Positions 45,946-55,261 of a stretch of 64,000 bases of DNA are shown here, one piece after another. Both the position numbers and the translations under genes were made by a program. The notes under the pieces were generated by a model. It had not been told where the DNA came from and did no database searches. It was given only the letters and a program-made list of their open reading frames with translations. Position 1 is the first letter of the stretch. The number at the start of each line of letters is the position of its first letter. The stretch is from Methylorubrum rhodinum (GTDB lineage Bacteria > Pseudomonadota > Alphaproteobacteria > Rhizobiales > Beijerinckiaceae): the NCBI RefSeq assembly GCF_014199935.1, contig NZ_JACHOP010000018.1:1-64000 (forward strand). The letters run 5' to 3'.

Positions 45946-46022
45946 GGCGCAGGTCGTGTCGCGGCAAAGCGAGTGCGCCCCGGCGCCAGGGCAACCGGCC
46001 GAGCTTCACATTCGTGTGAAAC

Positions 46023-46442
46023 TCAAAGCCCGTAGCCGCCCATGGCGCAGACCAGGGCCCACTCGTCCTCCGTCACGGGCTGGACCGAGAGGCGCGTGTT
46101 GACGACGAGCATCATGCCCTTCAGCGCGTCCTCGGCCTTGATGGCGTCGAGGGGGACGGGGCGGGGCATCGGCGCCACGGCGCGGACATCGACCATGCCG
46201 AAGCGGCCGGTCTCGTCGGTGTGGTCGGGATAGTAGGGCTTGATCACCTCGACGATGCCGACGACGGCCTTGCCCTCGTTGGAGTGGTAGAAGAAGCCGC
46301 GCTCGCCCACCCGCATCGCCTGCATCTGGTTCTTGGCCAGATGATTCCGCACCCCGTTCCAGAACGTGCCGGCCTCCCCCGCCGCGACCTGTTGCTCCCA
46401 CGACCAGGTCGAGGGCTCGGACTTGAACAGCCAGTGGGCCAT
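46023..46442 (-). CDS. EVE-domain protein
   Basis: 139 residues, a single EVE (PUA-like) domain: MAHWLFKSEPSTWSWEQQ, GTFWNGVRNHLAKNQMQ, GERGFFYHSNEGKAVVGIVE, then MMLVVNTRLSVQPVTEDEWA. EVE domains bind modified bases in nucleic acid. Full normal length for the stand-alone bacterial family. Confidence 0.9.
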   Translation of the reverse strand: MAHWLFKSEPSTWSWEQQVAAGEAGTFWNGVRNHLAKNQMQAMRVGERGFFYHSNEGKAVVGIVEVIKPYYPDHTDETGRFGMVDVRAVAPMPRPVPLDAIKAEDALKGMMLVVNTRLSVQPVTEDEWALVCAMGGYGL

Positions 46443-46512
46443 GGGGGAGGGGGCTCCGTGGACGACGCCCCCGCTTACGGGAATTGCGGCCGCGCTTGAA
46501 GCGGCGCCTTAG

Positions 46513-46968
46513 CTATCTGAGTGTCCGCTTCCAGTAGGTGAGGCTGTCCGGGTTCACGGGTGAGCCCGCCGCCTGCACCCGCTTCATCACCAGCTCGAAA
46601 AACTCCTGCGCGGCATCCTGACCGATCAGGTCGCGGAGCGCCGTGAGGATACGGGTGATGCGCAGATGGTTGTGATCGTAAGGACGCAGCCAGCCGTCGG
46701 TGGCCTCGTAGAAGCGGGCCATGCGGGCGGTCGCGCCCCGCAAGCCATCGATTGCCGCCGGATCGATGCGGATGGCATCGGCTTCCGTCGGCGTCAGCAC
46801 CGGGGCGCCCGGCACCGCGCGGCTCGCCTCGCGCAGGGGAAAGCACCACTGGATGAAGTCGTGAACGCCCTCGATGCGGGCGTCGTCGAAGGCGAGCACA
46901 TCGGCGAGAAGCCGCCCGGCGCCGTCGCGGCCGTGGCCGGCGAGGAAGGCGTGGACCGGGCCGCTCAC
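46513..46968 (-). CDS. OGFr_N-domain protein
   Basis: 151 residues from GTG 46968. Matches the opioid-growth-factor-receptor conserved region found in many bacteria: FLAGHGRDGAGRLLADVLAF, EGVHDFIQWCFPLREAS, then LRPYDHNHLRITRILTALR. Bacterial function unknown. Start overlaps the gpsA stop (GTGA), so it is translated with gpsA. Confidence 0.8.
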   Translation of the reverse strand: MSGPVHAFLAGHGRDGAGRLLADVLAFDDARIEGVHDFIQWCFPLREASRAVPGAPVLTPTEADAIRIDPAAIDGLRGATARMARFYEATDGWLRPYDHNHLRITRILTALRDLIGQDAAQEFFELVMKRVQAAGSPVNPDSLTYWKRTLR

Positions 46969-47975
46969 TCGACCTCTCCCTTCAGCGGGCGCGACAGCAG
47001 GCGGCTCGTGGCGGCGTCCACCGTGAGTTCGCCCGCCACCACCGCGGCGACGGCCTCGGCCACCGGCATCTCGACCGCGCGGGCGCGGGCGAGGCCGACC
47101 AGAGCCGCTGCCGTGAAGGCGCCCTCGGCGAGCTTGCCGCCCGCGGCGTCCTCGGGCGTGGCGCCCTTTCCGAGCCGCTCGCCGAAGGCGAAGTTGCGCG
47201 ATTGCGACGAGGAGGCGGTCAGCACGAGGTCGCCCAGGCCCGACAGGCCCATCAGCGTCTCGGCGCGTCCCCCGTAGGCGCGGGCGAAGCGCATCAGTTC
47301 GGCGAAGGCGCGGGCGATGAGGGCCGCGCGGGCACTCTCGCCCAGCCCCCGGCCGGCGACGATGCCCGAGGCGATGGCGAGCACGTTCTTGCCCGCGCCG
47401 CCGATCTCGACGCCGCGTACGTCGTCGGTGTGATAGAGCCGGAAGGCCGGGCCCGAGAGCAGGCCGGAGAGGCGCGCGGCCTCGCGCCCGTCGGCGCAGG
47501 CGAGCGTCACGGCGGTCGGCAATCCCCGGGCGACATCGACGGCGAAGCTGGGGCCCGACAGCACCGCGACCGGGCGCTCCGGCCCGATCACCTCGGCGGC
47601 CACCACGCTCATGAAGCTGTCGCTGCCCCGCTCGATCCCCTTGGCGCAGAGCACGATGGGGGCATCCGGCCGCAGCACGGGCGCGAGCGTGCCGAGCACG
47701 CCGCGCAGGGTCTGGGCCGGAACGACGAGGAGCACGGTGGCGGCCCCGGCGAGCGCTCCGGTTTCGGTGGTCGCCCGCACGCCCTCGTGCAGGCCGATGC
47801 CCGGCAGGTAGCGCGCGTTGGCGCGGCTTTCCTGCATCCGCGCCGCGGTCTCGGCGTCGCGCAGCCACAGGGTGACCGGGTGCCCGGCGGCGGCGGCGGC
47901 GTTGGCCAGCGCCGTGCCCCAGGCCCCGCCGCCGATCACCGCGACGCCGCGCGCTCCGTCCGATGCCTGCCCCAT
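46965..47975 (-). CDS. gpsA: Glycerol-3-phosphate dehydrogenase [NAD(P)+]
   Basis: 336 residues. Cofactor loop VIGGGAWGTALANAAAAAGH, CAKGIERGSDSFMS, LSGPSFAVDVARGLPTAVTL, catalytic Lys region GAGKNVLAIASGIVAGRGLG and LSGLGDLVLTA. It makes sn-glycerol-3-phosphate from dihydroxyacetone phosphate for phospholipid synthesis. Confidence 0.95.
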   Translation of the reverse strand: MGQASDGARGVAVIGGGAWGTALANAAAAAGHPVTLWLRDAETAARMQESRANARYLPGIGLHEGVRATTETGALAGAATVLLVVPAQTLRGVLGTLAPVLRPDAPIVLCAKGIERGSDSFMSVVAAEVIGPERPVAVLSGPSFAVDVARGLPTAVTLACADGREAARLSGLLSGPAFRLYHTDDVRGVEIGGAGKNVLAIASGIVAGRGLGESARAALIARAFAELMRFARAYGGRAETLMGLSGLGDLVLTASSSQSRNFAFGERLGKGATPEDAAGGKLAEGAFTAAALVGLARARAVEMPVAEAVAAVVAGELTVDAATSRLLSRPLKGEVE

Positions 47976-48084
47976 CCTGCGCTCCGCAGCGATCCTTCGG
48001 AGGGGACCGTCAGCGCGACGGCCCCCGTACCGGAGCTAGATGTGCATCGCTCAAGCCTTGTCCATCGCCAATCGCGTGGGCCGA

Positions 48085-49251
48085 TCAGGCGGCGGTCGGC
48101 CCGGTCTCCAGCGGTGCGGCCTCGCGGGGGCGGATGTCCATCGGGTTGCCGCGCCAGACGATGGCGGTGCGGCCCCAGGCGCTGGCCCAGATCGCGGGCA
48201 GCAGGGCGTCGCGCACGAGGAAGGCCAGCAGCAGACGCGGCGAGCGGTGCCAGCCGGCCCGGACCGCCAGCGCATACTCGGCGCCGTACCAGAGCGCGCC
48301 GGCGCCGATCAGCAGGGCGGTCGCCTCAGGCGTAGCGATGGCGAGCGCGGCGAGCGTCAGCGGCAGCAGCGCGCCGATGCCGATCTCGGGGGCGAAGAAC
48401 AGCGGGAAGGTGACGCGCCGCAGCCGTGCCCAACGCACCTGCCGCGACCAGACCTCGCTCAACGAGCGCCGCCCGAGCGGCTGGCGGAACGGGGAGGCCA
48501 CGAGGTGGACCCGGCATCCGGCGGCGCGCACGAGCTTGGTCGCCGCCGCGTCCTCGGCGATCTCGGCGTTGAGCGCGCGGATGCCGCCCCGCGCGTCGAG
48601 GAACGGCTTGTTCCACAGCATGCTCTTGCCCTGCGCGAAGCCCAGCCCCAGCGCCTCGCCGGCATATTGCCAGCGCGCCTGCAGGGTGTTGAGGAAGGCG
48701 CATTCGACCAGCGCGAAGAACCCGTCCGGCCGGTCGCCGATCGGCGTCGAGCAGACGAGGCCGGTGTCGGGCCGCCACGCCGCCTGCATCTGCCCGATGT
48801 AGTCGGGGGGCATCATCACGTTCGAATCGGCCAGGATCACCCAATCGTGCCGGGCCGCGTCCCAGCCGCGGACACAGTTGTTGAGCTTCGGGTTGCCGCC
48901 GATGCGCTCGTCGCCGAGGATCAGCCGCGACGGGATGTGCGGATATTCCGCGCGCATCCGCTCCAGCATCGGCAGGATCGGGTCGCCGGCATCGGCCACG
49001 CAGAAGATCAGCTCGTAGGCCGGATGATCGAGCCGGAAGCTCGCCCGCAGGGTCTCCTCGCTGAAGGCCTCGATCCCCCGCAGCGGCCGCACCACCGAGA
49101 CGGGGGCGTTCGCCGGGAAGGCGGAGGACCGGTGCTGCCGCCCGATGCGGACCATCGCGACGGCGAGACTCGCGAGGTTGACGAGCACGAGCGCGAGGAC
49201 CGCCCAGAGGGCGAAGGTCGCGAGCGTGCCGCTCTCCGGCAAGGCGGCCAT
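48085..49251 (-). CDS. Ceramide-glucosyltransferase-like membrane glycosyltransferase (GT21/GT2)
   Basis: 388 residues: N-terminal membrane helix, a GT-A catalytic domain (VSVVRPLRGIEAF, FCVADAGDP, ILADSNVMMPPDYI, AEDAAATKLV, and RQVRWARLRR of the (Q/R)xxRW type), and C-terminal membrane helices. Related proteins glucosylate ceramide or modify hopanoids (HpnI). Acceptor unknown here; no hopanoid genes are in the window. Confidence 0.83.
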   Translation of the reverse strand: MAALPESGTLATFALWAVLALVLVNLASLAVAMVRIGRQHRSSAFPANAPVSVVRPLRGIEAFSEETLRASFRLDHPAYELIFCVADAGDPILPMLERMRAEYPHIPSRLILGDERIGGNPKLNNCVRGWDAARHDWVILADSNVMMPPDYIGQMQAAWRPDTGLVCSTPIGDRPDGFFALVECAFLNTLQARWQYAGEALGLGFAQGKSMLWNKPFLDARGGIRALNAEIAEDAAATKLVRAAGCRVHLVASPFRQPLGRRSLSEVWSRQVRWARLRRVTFPLFFAPEIGIGALLPLTLAALAIATPEATALLIGAGALWYGAEYALAVRAGWHRSPRLLLAFLVRDALLPAIWASAWGRTAIVWRGNPMDIRPREAAPLETGPTAA

Positions 49252-49338
49252 GCGGGGCGTCTCCGAACGACGTGAGGTGCGGCATCGGGCGCGAGGCGCG
49301 CCCCTTCACGCCCCTAGCAGCGCGGCCTTATCAGGCGT

Positions 49339-50262
49339 GTGACACTGCAACCCGCCGAAGACCGCCCCTTGCCGCCGATCGTGTTCCATCCGGCCTACGA
49401 GGCCGCGCTGCCGGAGGGCCATCGCTTTCCGATGCGCAAGTACGGCCGGCTCGCCGAGCTTTTGCGGGAGCGCGGGTTGGTGCCGGACGGGTTCGTCACG
49501 CCGGAACCCGCCGATGCGGCGTTGCTCTCCGGTGCGCACGATCCGGCCTACGTCCAGGCCGTGCTGGACGCGCGGGTGCCGCCCGCGATCGAGCGGGCCA
49601 TCGGGTTGCCGGTGACGGAGTCCGTGGTGGCCCGCTCGCGCGCCTCGTCGGGTGGCACGCTCTGCGCCGCGCGGCTCGCCCTCGAGCACGGGCTCGCGGG
49701 CAGCACGGCGGGCGGCAGCCACCACGCCCGGCGCGCGGGCGGGGCGGGGTTCTGCGTGTTCAACGACGTGGCGGTGGCCTCGCTCGCCCTCAAGCGGGAG
49801 GGGCGCATCCGGCGGGCGCTCGTGGTCGATCTCGACGTGCACCAGGGCGACGGCACCGCCGACTGCCTCGCCCGCGAGCCCGACCTGTTCACGCTCTCGG
49901 TCCATTGCGAGCGCAACTATCCCCACGACAAGGTGCCGGGCGATCTCGATATCGGCCTGCCCGACGGGCTCGGCGACGCGGACTATCTCGCGGTGCTGGC
50001 CGCGCGCCTGCCGCCGCTCATCGAGGGGTTTGCGCCGGACCTCGTCTTCTACAACGCGGGCGTCGATCCGCATCGCGACGACCGCCTCGGGCGCCTGAAC
50101 CTCACCGACGAAGGCCTCGCCGCCCGCGACCGCTTCGTCGTCGGGCTCGCGGTGGCCGAAAGGATCCCGCTCTGCGCGGTGATCGGCGGCGGCTACGGCA
50201 GCGACGTCGATGCCATCGCGGCGCGTCATGCGTTCGTGTTCGAGGCCATGGCGGCCGTGTGA
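49339..50262 (+). CDS. Histone-deacetylase-family (acetoin utilisation-type) hydrolase
   Basis: 307 residues from GTG 49339. Zinc-hydrolase motifs: AGGSHHARRAGGAGFCVFND, VVDLDVHQGDGTA and YNAGVDPHRDDRLGRLNL. Bacterial members deacetylate small amines or protein lysines. Stands alone. Confidence 0.9.
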   Translation: MTLQPAEDRPLPPIVFHPAYEAALPEGHRFPMRKYGRLAELLRERGLVPDGFVTPEPADAALLSGAHDPAYVQAVLDARVPPAIERAIGLPVTESVVARSRASSGGTLCAARLALEHGLAGSTAGGSHHARRAGGAGFCVFNDVAVASLALKREGRIRRALVVDLDVHQGDGTADCLAREPDLFTLSVHCERNYPHDKVPGDLDIGLPDGLGDADYLAVLAARLPPLIEGFAPDLVFYNAGVDPHRDDRLGRLNLTDEGLAARDRFVVGLAVAERIPLCAVIGGGYGSDVDAIAARHAFVFEAMAAV

Positions 50263-50823
50263 GATCGTCGCCGTCCGATCGCTTCGGTGCCCGCGCGTCC
50301 CCTCTCCCCGCTCTGCAGCGACGGGCGACACGGGTTTCGCCTACGCTCGAGCGATCCTGGCACCGGCGAGGGCAGCGGCGCAGCGATCCCGGCCGCGGGT
50401 CCGATCTCGGGGCCGGGCGGCTTGCCGCCGCGGTTCCGGCCGCCGGGGCGCGCCACGACCCCGTTCATCCGCCCTCGCCCCGGCAAGGACGGACGAGGCT
50501 CGGCACGGGGCTGCCGGACGAAACCCGTGTCGTCCACAGCCGGAAGCCGGGAGCGGGTGACCGGCGGAGACGGGACGAGGATCGGTGCCCGGCAAGCGCC
50601 TCTCCGCCGGATACGTCGCTCCGGGCGCTCGTTCGGCCGTGTCCTTCCGGCCACCCGACCCGCGCCATCGCGGCGGCGACCTCCGTGCCCGTAGCCCGAG
50701 CCCGCCTCCCTCCGCTAAGGTCGTTCCGGACCCGGGCTTCGATGCCGGAAATGCATCGAAGCCGGGCGTGATCGGTGCCATTCGGCATGATCGGGCGGAG
50801 ATGGCGGGCGTGAACGGGTCTCG
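50263..50823. other. Intergenic region with no clear feature
   Basis: 561 bases between the deacetylase gene and the PBP gene. Several short frames exist in the GC-rich DNA but none has a ribosome site plus recognisable protein. No repeat of the families noted elsewhere. Confidence 0.5.
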
Positions 50824-53292
50824 ATGACGGCGCAGGGACCGGACAGCCCCGATGGCGCGGGACGCGACCGACGCGAGGCGCAGGATGCCGCCCGCGAGGC
50901 GGCGCGCACCGCGGGCCTGCTCGCGCGCCAGCTCGGCCGGCTGGCCGGAAGCGCCGGGCGCAGCCTGTGGCGACAGAGCCGCGACGCGGCGCGGCGGACG
51001 GCGAGCGCCGCGGGGCCGGCTCTTCGGCGCGAGCGCGGACCCGTTTCGGGGCCGACATCCGCGCCGATCCCGGCGGCCGCTCCCGAACCCGCCCCGGCCC
51101 GCCCCGGCTTCCTCGCCTGCCTGCGGCGCCGGCCCGCCCTCGCCGTGGCGATCCTCGCCCTGCTGGTGCCGATCGCGGTGCTGGCGGCCTACGTGCTCGC
51201 CGCCTTCGCGACGCTGCCGCCGCTGGGCGGCGTCGTGCCAGAGGCCGGGCAGCGGGCGCTGGTGGTCGAGGCCGACGACGGCCGCACCTTCGCCACCCGC
51301 GGCGCCTTCCAGGGCGAAAAACTCACCGAAAAGACCCTGCCGCCGCGGCTCGCCGAGGCGATCGTGGCGATCGAGGATCGGCGCTTCTACAGTCACTGGG
51401 GCATCGACCTGCGCGGGCTGCTGCGGGCGATGTGGCGCAACGCCACCGGCGGCGGCGTGCGCGAGGGCGGCTCGACCATCACGCAGCAATATGCGCGGCT
51501 GACCTCGCTCAGCCAGGAGAAGACGCTCCGGCGCAAGATCCAGGAGGCGTTCCTGGCGCTTCGCCTGGAGAGCACGATGTCGAAGCCCGAGATCCTGGTA
51601 GGCTATCTCAACACCGCCTATTTCGGCGCGGGCGCCTACGGGGCGGACGCGGCGGCGCGACGCTATTTCGGCCACGGGGCGCAGGGGCTGACCTTGCCGG
51701 AGGCCGCGATGCTGGCGGGCCTCGTGCGGGCCCCCTCGCAGCTCGCGCCGACCCGCAATTTCGGCGGCGCCAAGGAGCGGGCCGACCTCGTGCTCCAGGC
51801 CATGGTCGAGACCGGCGCGATCAGCCAGGCCGAGGCCGACAAGGCGCGGAAAGAAAAGCTCACGCTCCACTCGCCCCCCGAGACGCCGCCGGGCACCAAC
51901 TACTATCTCGACGCGCTCCAGGCCGACGTGCGCCGCCTGACACCTGAGACCGGCGACGTCACCGTGCGCTCGACCCTCAACCTCGACCTCCAGAGCCTCG
52001 CCGAGGGCGTGCTCGCCCGCCGCCTCGACGCGGAAGGCGCCAAGAAGAAGGTCGGTCAGGGCGCGCTGGTGGCGCTCGCCCCCGACGGCGCCGTGCTCGC
52101 GATGGTGGGCGGGCGCGACTACGAGGACAGCCAGTTCAACCGCGCGACCCAGGCCAAGCGTCAGGCCGGCTCGCTGTTCAAGCTGTTCGTCTACCTCGCG
52201 GCCTATCAGAAGGGCTATTTCCCCGACAGCGTGCTGGTCGACCGCCCGACCCAGATCGGCGAGTGGGAGCCGCAGAACGCGAACAACCGCTTCCGCGGAG
52301 CGCTGCCGCTGCGGCAGGCCTTCGCACTCTCGGTCAACACCATCGCGGCGCAGCTCGGCGACGAGGTCGGCATGCCGGCCGTGATCGCCGAGGCGCGCCG
52401 GCTCGGGGTGCAGACCGATCTGCCCAACGTCCCCAGCCTCGCGCTGGGCTCCGCCGACGTGACGCTGATCGACATGGCCCGCGCCTATGCAGGGGTGCTG
52501 GGGCCGGGCGTGCCGGTCGAGCCCTATCTCGTGCGCGCCGTGAAGGGCGGGCCGCCGCAGCCGCTCTACCAGCGCAGCGCCCCGAAGCCGGGCGCGCCGA
52601 TGGACGCGCAGGTGCAGACCATGATCCTGACCTCGCTCGAGGCGGTGGTGGAGTCCGGCACCGGCAAGGCCGCGCGGGTCTCGGGCGTGCCGGTCGGCGG
52701 CAAGACCGGCACCAGCCAGGATTTTCGCGATGCGTGGTTCGTCGGGCTGACGCCGGACATGATCGTCGGCGTCTGGGTCGGCAACGACGACAACGCACCG
52801 ATGAACAAGGTCACCGGCGGCGACATCCCGGCCCGCGTGTTCCACGATTTCGTCGAGCGCGCCCAGAAGGTCCTGAAGGGTCGCAAGCGCCCGGCGCCCT
52901 CGGCCGCGCGGGGCGAGACCGTGCCGGCGACCGCGGTGCCGCCGCCGACGCCCCCCGCGCCGATTCCGAGCAATGCCGGGCCGGAGGTGCGCGGCGTGCC
53001 GGAGGTGGTCGATACCGGAACGCTCACGATCCGCGGGCGCACGGTGCGGCTGCTCGGCGTCATCGGCGAGGGCGGCGCGCTCGCCCGCCAGCTCGCCCGC
53101 TACCTGCGGCGGCGCGAAGTGGTCTGCTCCGGCGACACCGAGATGCGCTGCCGCCTCGACGGCGACGACCTCGCCGCGCTCATCGTCACCGCGGGCGGGG
53201 CACGCGCCACCGAGGACGCGCCGCCCGACCTCGTCGAGGCCGAGGATCAGGCCCGCGCCGAGCGGGCGGGCCTGTGGCAGCGGGAGCGCTGA
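50824..53292 (+). CDS. Class A penicillin-binding protein with a C-terminal nuclease-like domain
   Basis: 822 residues. A basic N-terminal region, one membrane helix (LAVAILALLVPIAVLAAYVL), transglycosylase domain (VAIEDRRFYSHWGID, EGGSTITQQYARL), transpeptidase domain with SLFK active site (QAGSLFKLFVYLA), SVN and KTGT (GGKTGTSQDF). After a Pro-rich linker (about 690-735) comes an unusual tail of about 85 residues resembling staphylococcal nuclease (LTIRGRTVRLLGV, VVCSGDTEMRCRLDGDDLAA, EAEDQARAERAGLWQ). The DAPE-type catalytic residues are missing, so the tail is probably a binding module. Confidence 0.9.
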   Translation: MTAQGPDSPDGAGRDRREAQDAAREAARTAGLLARQLGRLAGSAGRSLWRQSRDAARRTASAAGPALRRERGPVSGPTSAPIPAAAPEPAPARPGFLACLRRRPALAVAILALLVPIAVLAAYVLAAFATLPPLGGVVPEAGQRALVVEADDGRTFATRGAFQGEKLTEKTLPPRLAEAIVAIEDRRFYSHWGIDLRGLLRAMWRNATGGGVREGGSTITQQYARLTSLSQEKTLRRKIQEAFLALRLESTMSKPEILVGYLNTAYFGAGAYGADAAARRYFGHGAQGLTLPEAAMLAGLVRAPSQLAPTRNFGGAKERADLVLQAMVETGAISQAEADKARKEKLTLHSPPETPPGTNYYLDALQADVRRLTPETGDVTVRSTLNLDLQSLAEGVLARRLDAEGAKKKVGQGALVALAPDGAVLAMVGGRDYEDSQFNRATQAKRQAGSLFKLFVYLAAYQKGYFPDSVLVDRPTQIGEWEPQNANNRFRGALPLRQAFALSVNTIAAQLGDEVGMPAVIAEARRLGVQTDLPNVPSLALGSADVTLIDMARAYAGVLGPGVPVEPYLVRAVKGGPPQPLYQRSAPKPGAPMDAQVQTMILTSLEAVVESGTGKAARVSGVPVGGKTGTSQDFRDAWFVGLTPDMIVGVWVGNDDNAPMNKVTGGDIPARVFHDFVERAQKVLKGRKRPAPSAARGETVPATAVPPPTPPAPIPSNAGPEVRGVPEVVDTGTLTIRGRTVRLLGVIGEGGALARQLARYLRRREVVCSGDTEMRCRLDGDDLAALIVTAGGARATEDAPPDLVEAEDQARAERAGLWQRER

Positions 53293-53318
53293 ACGGCGCC
53301 GGCCGTTTCGATCCTCGA

Positions 53319-53364
53319 GCATCGGCCCGAAAGGTGGGAGCCGGCTTTCGGAAAAAGCCGATGC
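53319..53364. repeat. Hairpin repeat family C, copy 3
   Basis: GCATCGGCCCGAAAGGTGGG then CCGGCTTTCGG and GCCGATGC, 27 bases after the PBP stop. Followed by ACAAGAATCGAGCG as in the other copies, but the second hairpin is only partial here. Confidence 0.7.
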
Positions 53365-53466
53365 GGCACAAGAATCGAGCGCGTCGAAAACGGCGGCTCG
53401 TAAGCTCAACTTAACCTACGTCAACAATTCTCGCCTCACGATCGTGCGATCCTCGAGGCCCACCCC

Positions 53467-55164
53467 GTGAAGCTTGTCGCCAACACCCGCATCCTCCTGA
53501 AGGTCGCCGTGCCGCTCGGCCTCCTCGTGGCGACGTCGGTCGGCTCCGTCACCTATGCGAGCCGGACCCTCGACAGCGTCGGCGAGCAGTCCCGCCACCT
53601 GACGGACGTCCAGGCGGTGCGCCAGGAGAACATCCTGAAGACGCAGATCGCCATCACCGAGGCGACGATCCAGAACCGTAACATCATCATCGAGACCGAC
53701 AATTCGAAGATGGGGACCTACAAGACCCGCCAGGACGCGGCGATCCAGGCGGCCTACGGATCGATCAACCGGCTGATCGAGCTCTCCGACGAGCCGCAGC
53801 GCGCGGCGGCCAACCGGGCGATGCTGCAGTCGGCGCAGTCCTACTTCGGCATCCTGGCCCGCTCGACCGATCTCGGCCTGCGCAACGAACCCGCCGCGGC
53901 GATGAAGATCGCGCAGGAGGAGGCCTCGCCCGCCCGCGCCAAGCTGCGGGAGACGGTGGACACCCGCATCAAGACGATCAGCGAGGAGATGCAGGCCGAG
54001 AAGCGGGCCGCGCTCGACGAGACCGCGCGCGCGACGTCGCTCCTGATCGCGGGCTCGGGGCTGGCGCTGCTGCTCGCCCTCGCGCTCGCCGGGACCATCG
54101 TGGTGATCGGCATCACCCGCCCGCTCGGGCGCCTCGTCGGCGTGCTGCGGCGGATGGCCGAGGGCGAGATCGATGCCGGCATCCCGGAGGCGCGCCGCGG
54201 CGACGAGATCGGGCAGGTCGGCCGCGCGGTCGAGCGCATCAAGGACATGGTCGCCCGCAAGGCCGCCGAGGAGGCCGAGCTGCGCCACATCGCCGACGCG
54301 GCCGCCGCGGCCGAGCGCAGGCGCACGATGATCGAACTCGCCGATCGCTTCGAGCGGGCGGTCGGCGGCATCGTCGGCATGGTGTCGTCGTCGGCCACCG
54401 AACTCCAGGCCACCGCCTCGACCATGACGGCGACCGCCACCGAGACCGCGAGCCAGGCCGGCACCGTCGCGGCGGCCGCGGAAGAGGCAGCCGCCAACGT
54501 CAACACCGTCGCGGCGGCGGCGGAAGAGCTCGGCGCCTCGGTGGCGGAGATCGGCCGGCAGGTGTCGAGCTCCGCCGACCTCGCCCAGGCGGCGGTCGCG
54601 GAATCGGGCAACACCTCGGCGCTCGTGCAGGAACTCGACGGGGCGGTGGCGCGCATCGGCGACGTGGTCGGCCTGATCTCCTCGATCGCCGGCCAGACCA
54701 ATCTTCTGGCCCTCAACGCCACCATCGAGGCGGCGCGCGCGGGCGAGGCCGGCCGCGGCTTCGCGGTGGTGGCCGCGGAAGTGAAGGAACTCGCGACGCA
54801 GACCGCGCGGGCGACGGAGGAGATTTCGCAGCAGATCGGCCGCATCCAGGGCGCGACCGGTCAGGCGGTCACGGCCATCGGCGGCATCGCGGCGCGCATC
54901 CGCGACATCGACGCGGTGGCCTCTTCCATCGCCGCGGCGGTGGAGGAGCAGGGCGCGGCGACCCAGGAGATCGTCCGCAACGTGGCGCAGGCCTCCGCGG
55001 GCGCCTCCGAGGTGACGGGCAACATCACCGGCGTCGCGGGCGCGGCGGAAGAGACGGGTGCTGCGGCGACGCAGGTGCTGGGCGCGGCCGGCGAACTCTC
55101 GCGGCAGTCCGAGCAGCTGCGCGCGGAGGTCGGGCGCTTCCTGGCGACCGTACGGGCGGCCTGA
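53467..55164 (+). CDS. Methyl-accepting chemotaxis protein
   Basis: 565 residues from GTG 53467. First helix near residues 10-28, a periplasmic four-helix-type sensor of about 150 residues, second helix (SLLIAGSGLALLLALALAGT), HAMP, and a signalling domain whose tip is NLLALNATIEAARAGEAGRG. No C-terminal CheR pentapeptide is seen. Ligand unknown. A GC-rich hairpin follows the stop codon. Confidence 0.92.
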   Translation: MKLVANTRILLKVAVPLGLLVATSVGSVTYASRTLDSVGEQSRHLTDVQAVRQENILKTQIAITEATIQNRNIIIETDNSKMGTYKTRQDAAIQAAYGSINRLIELSDEPQRAAANRAMLQSAQSYFGILARSTDLGLRNEPAAAMKIAQEEASPARAKLRETVDTRIKTISEEMQAEKRAALDETARATSLLIAGSGLALLLALALAGTIVVIGITRPLGRLVGVLRRMAEGEIDAGIPEARRGDEIGQVGRAVERIKDMVARKAAEEAELRHIADAAAAAERRRTMIELADRFERAVGGIVGMVSSSATELQATASTMTATATETASQAGTVAAAAEEAAANVNTVAAAAEELGASVAEIGRQVSSSADLAQAAVAESGNTSALVQELDGAVARIGDVVGLISSIAGQTNLLALNATIEAARAGEAGRGFAVVAAEVKELATQTARATEEISQQIGRIQGATGQAVTAIGGIAARIRDIDAVASSIAAAVEEQGAATQEIVRNVAQASAGASEVTGNITGVAGAAEETGAAATQVLGAAGELSRQSEQLRAEVGRFLATVRAA

Positions 55165-55187
55165 TCGCATTGAAGGCCGCCGGTTCC

Positions 55188-55215
55188 CCCCTCTCCCCGC
55201 ACGCGGGGAGAGGGG
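55188..55215. terminator. Stem-loop between convergent genes
   Basis: CCCCTCTCCCCGC (55188-55200) pairs perfectly with GCGGGGAGAGGGG (55203-55215). It lies between the stops of the chemoreceptor and AMP nucleosidase genes and could end transcription from either side, though there is no U-run. Confidence 0.5.
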
Positions 55216-55261
55216 ATGCTCGGCGCACCGAGTGGATCAAACCGAAGCCGTACGGCCGCCC

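Noticed and set aside
44057..53364. CRISPR array
   Set aside because: The repeats are few, palindromic, kilobases apart and without regular spacers or cas genes.
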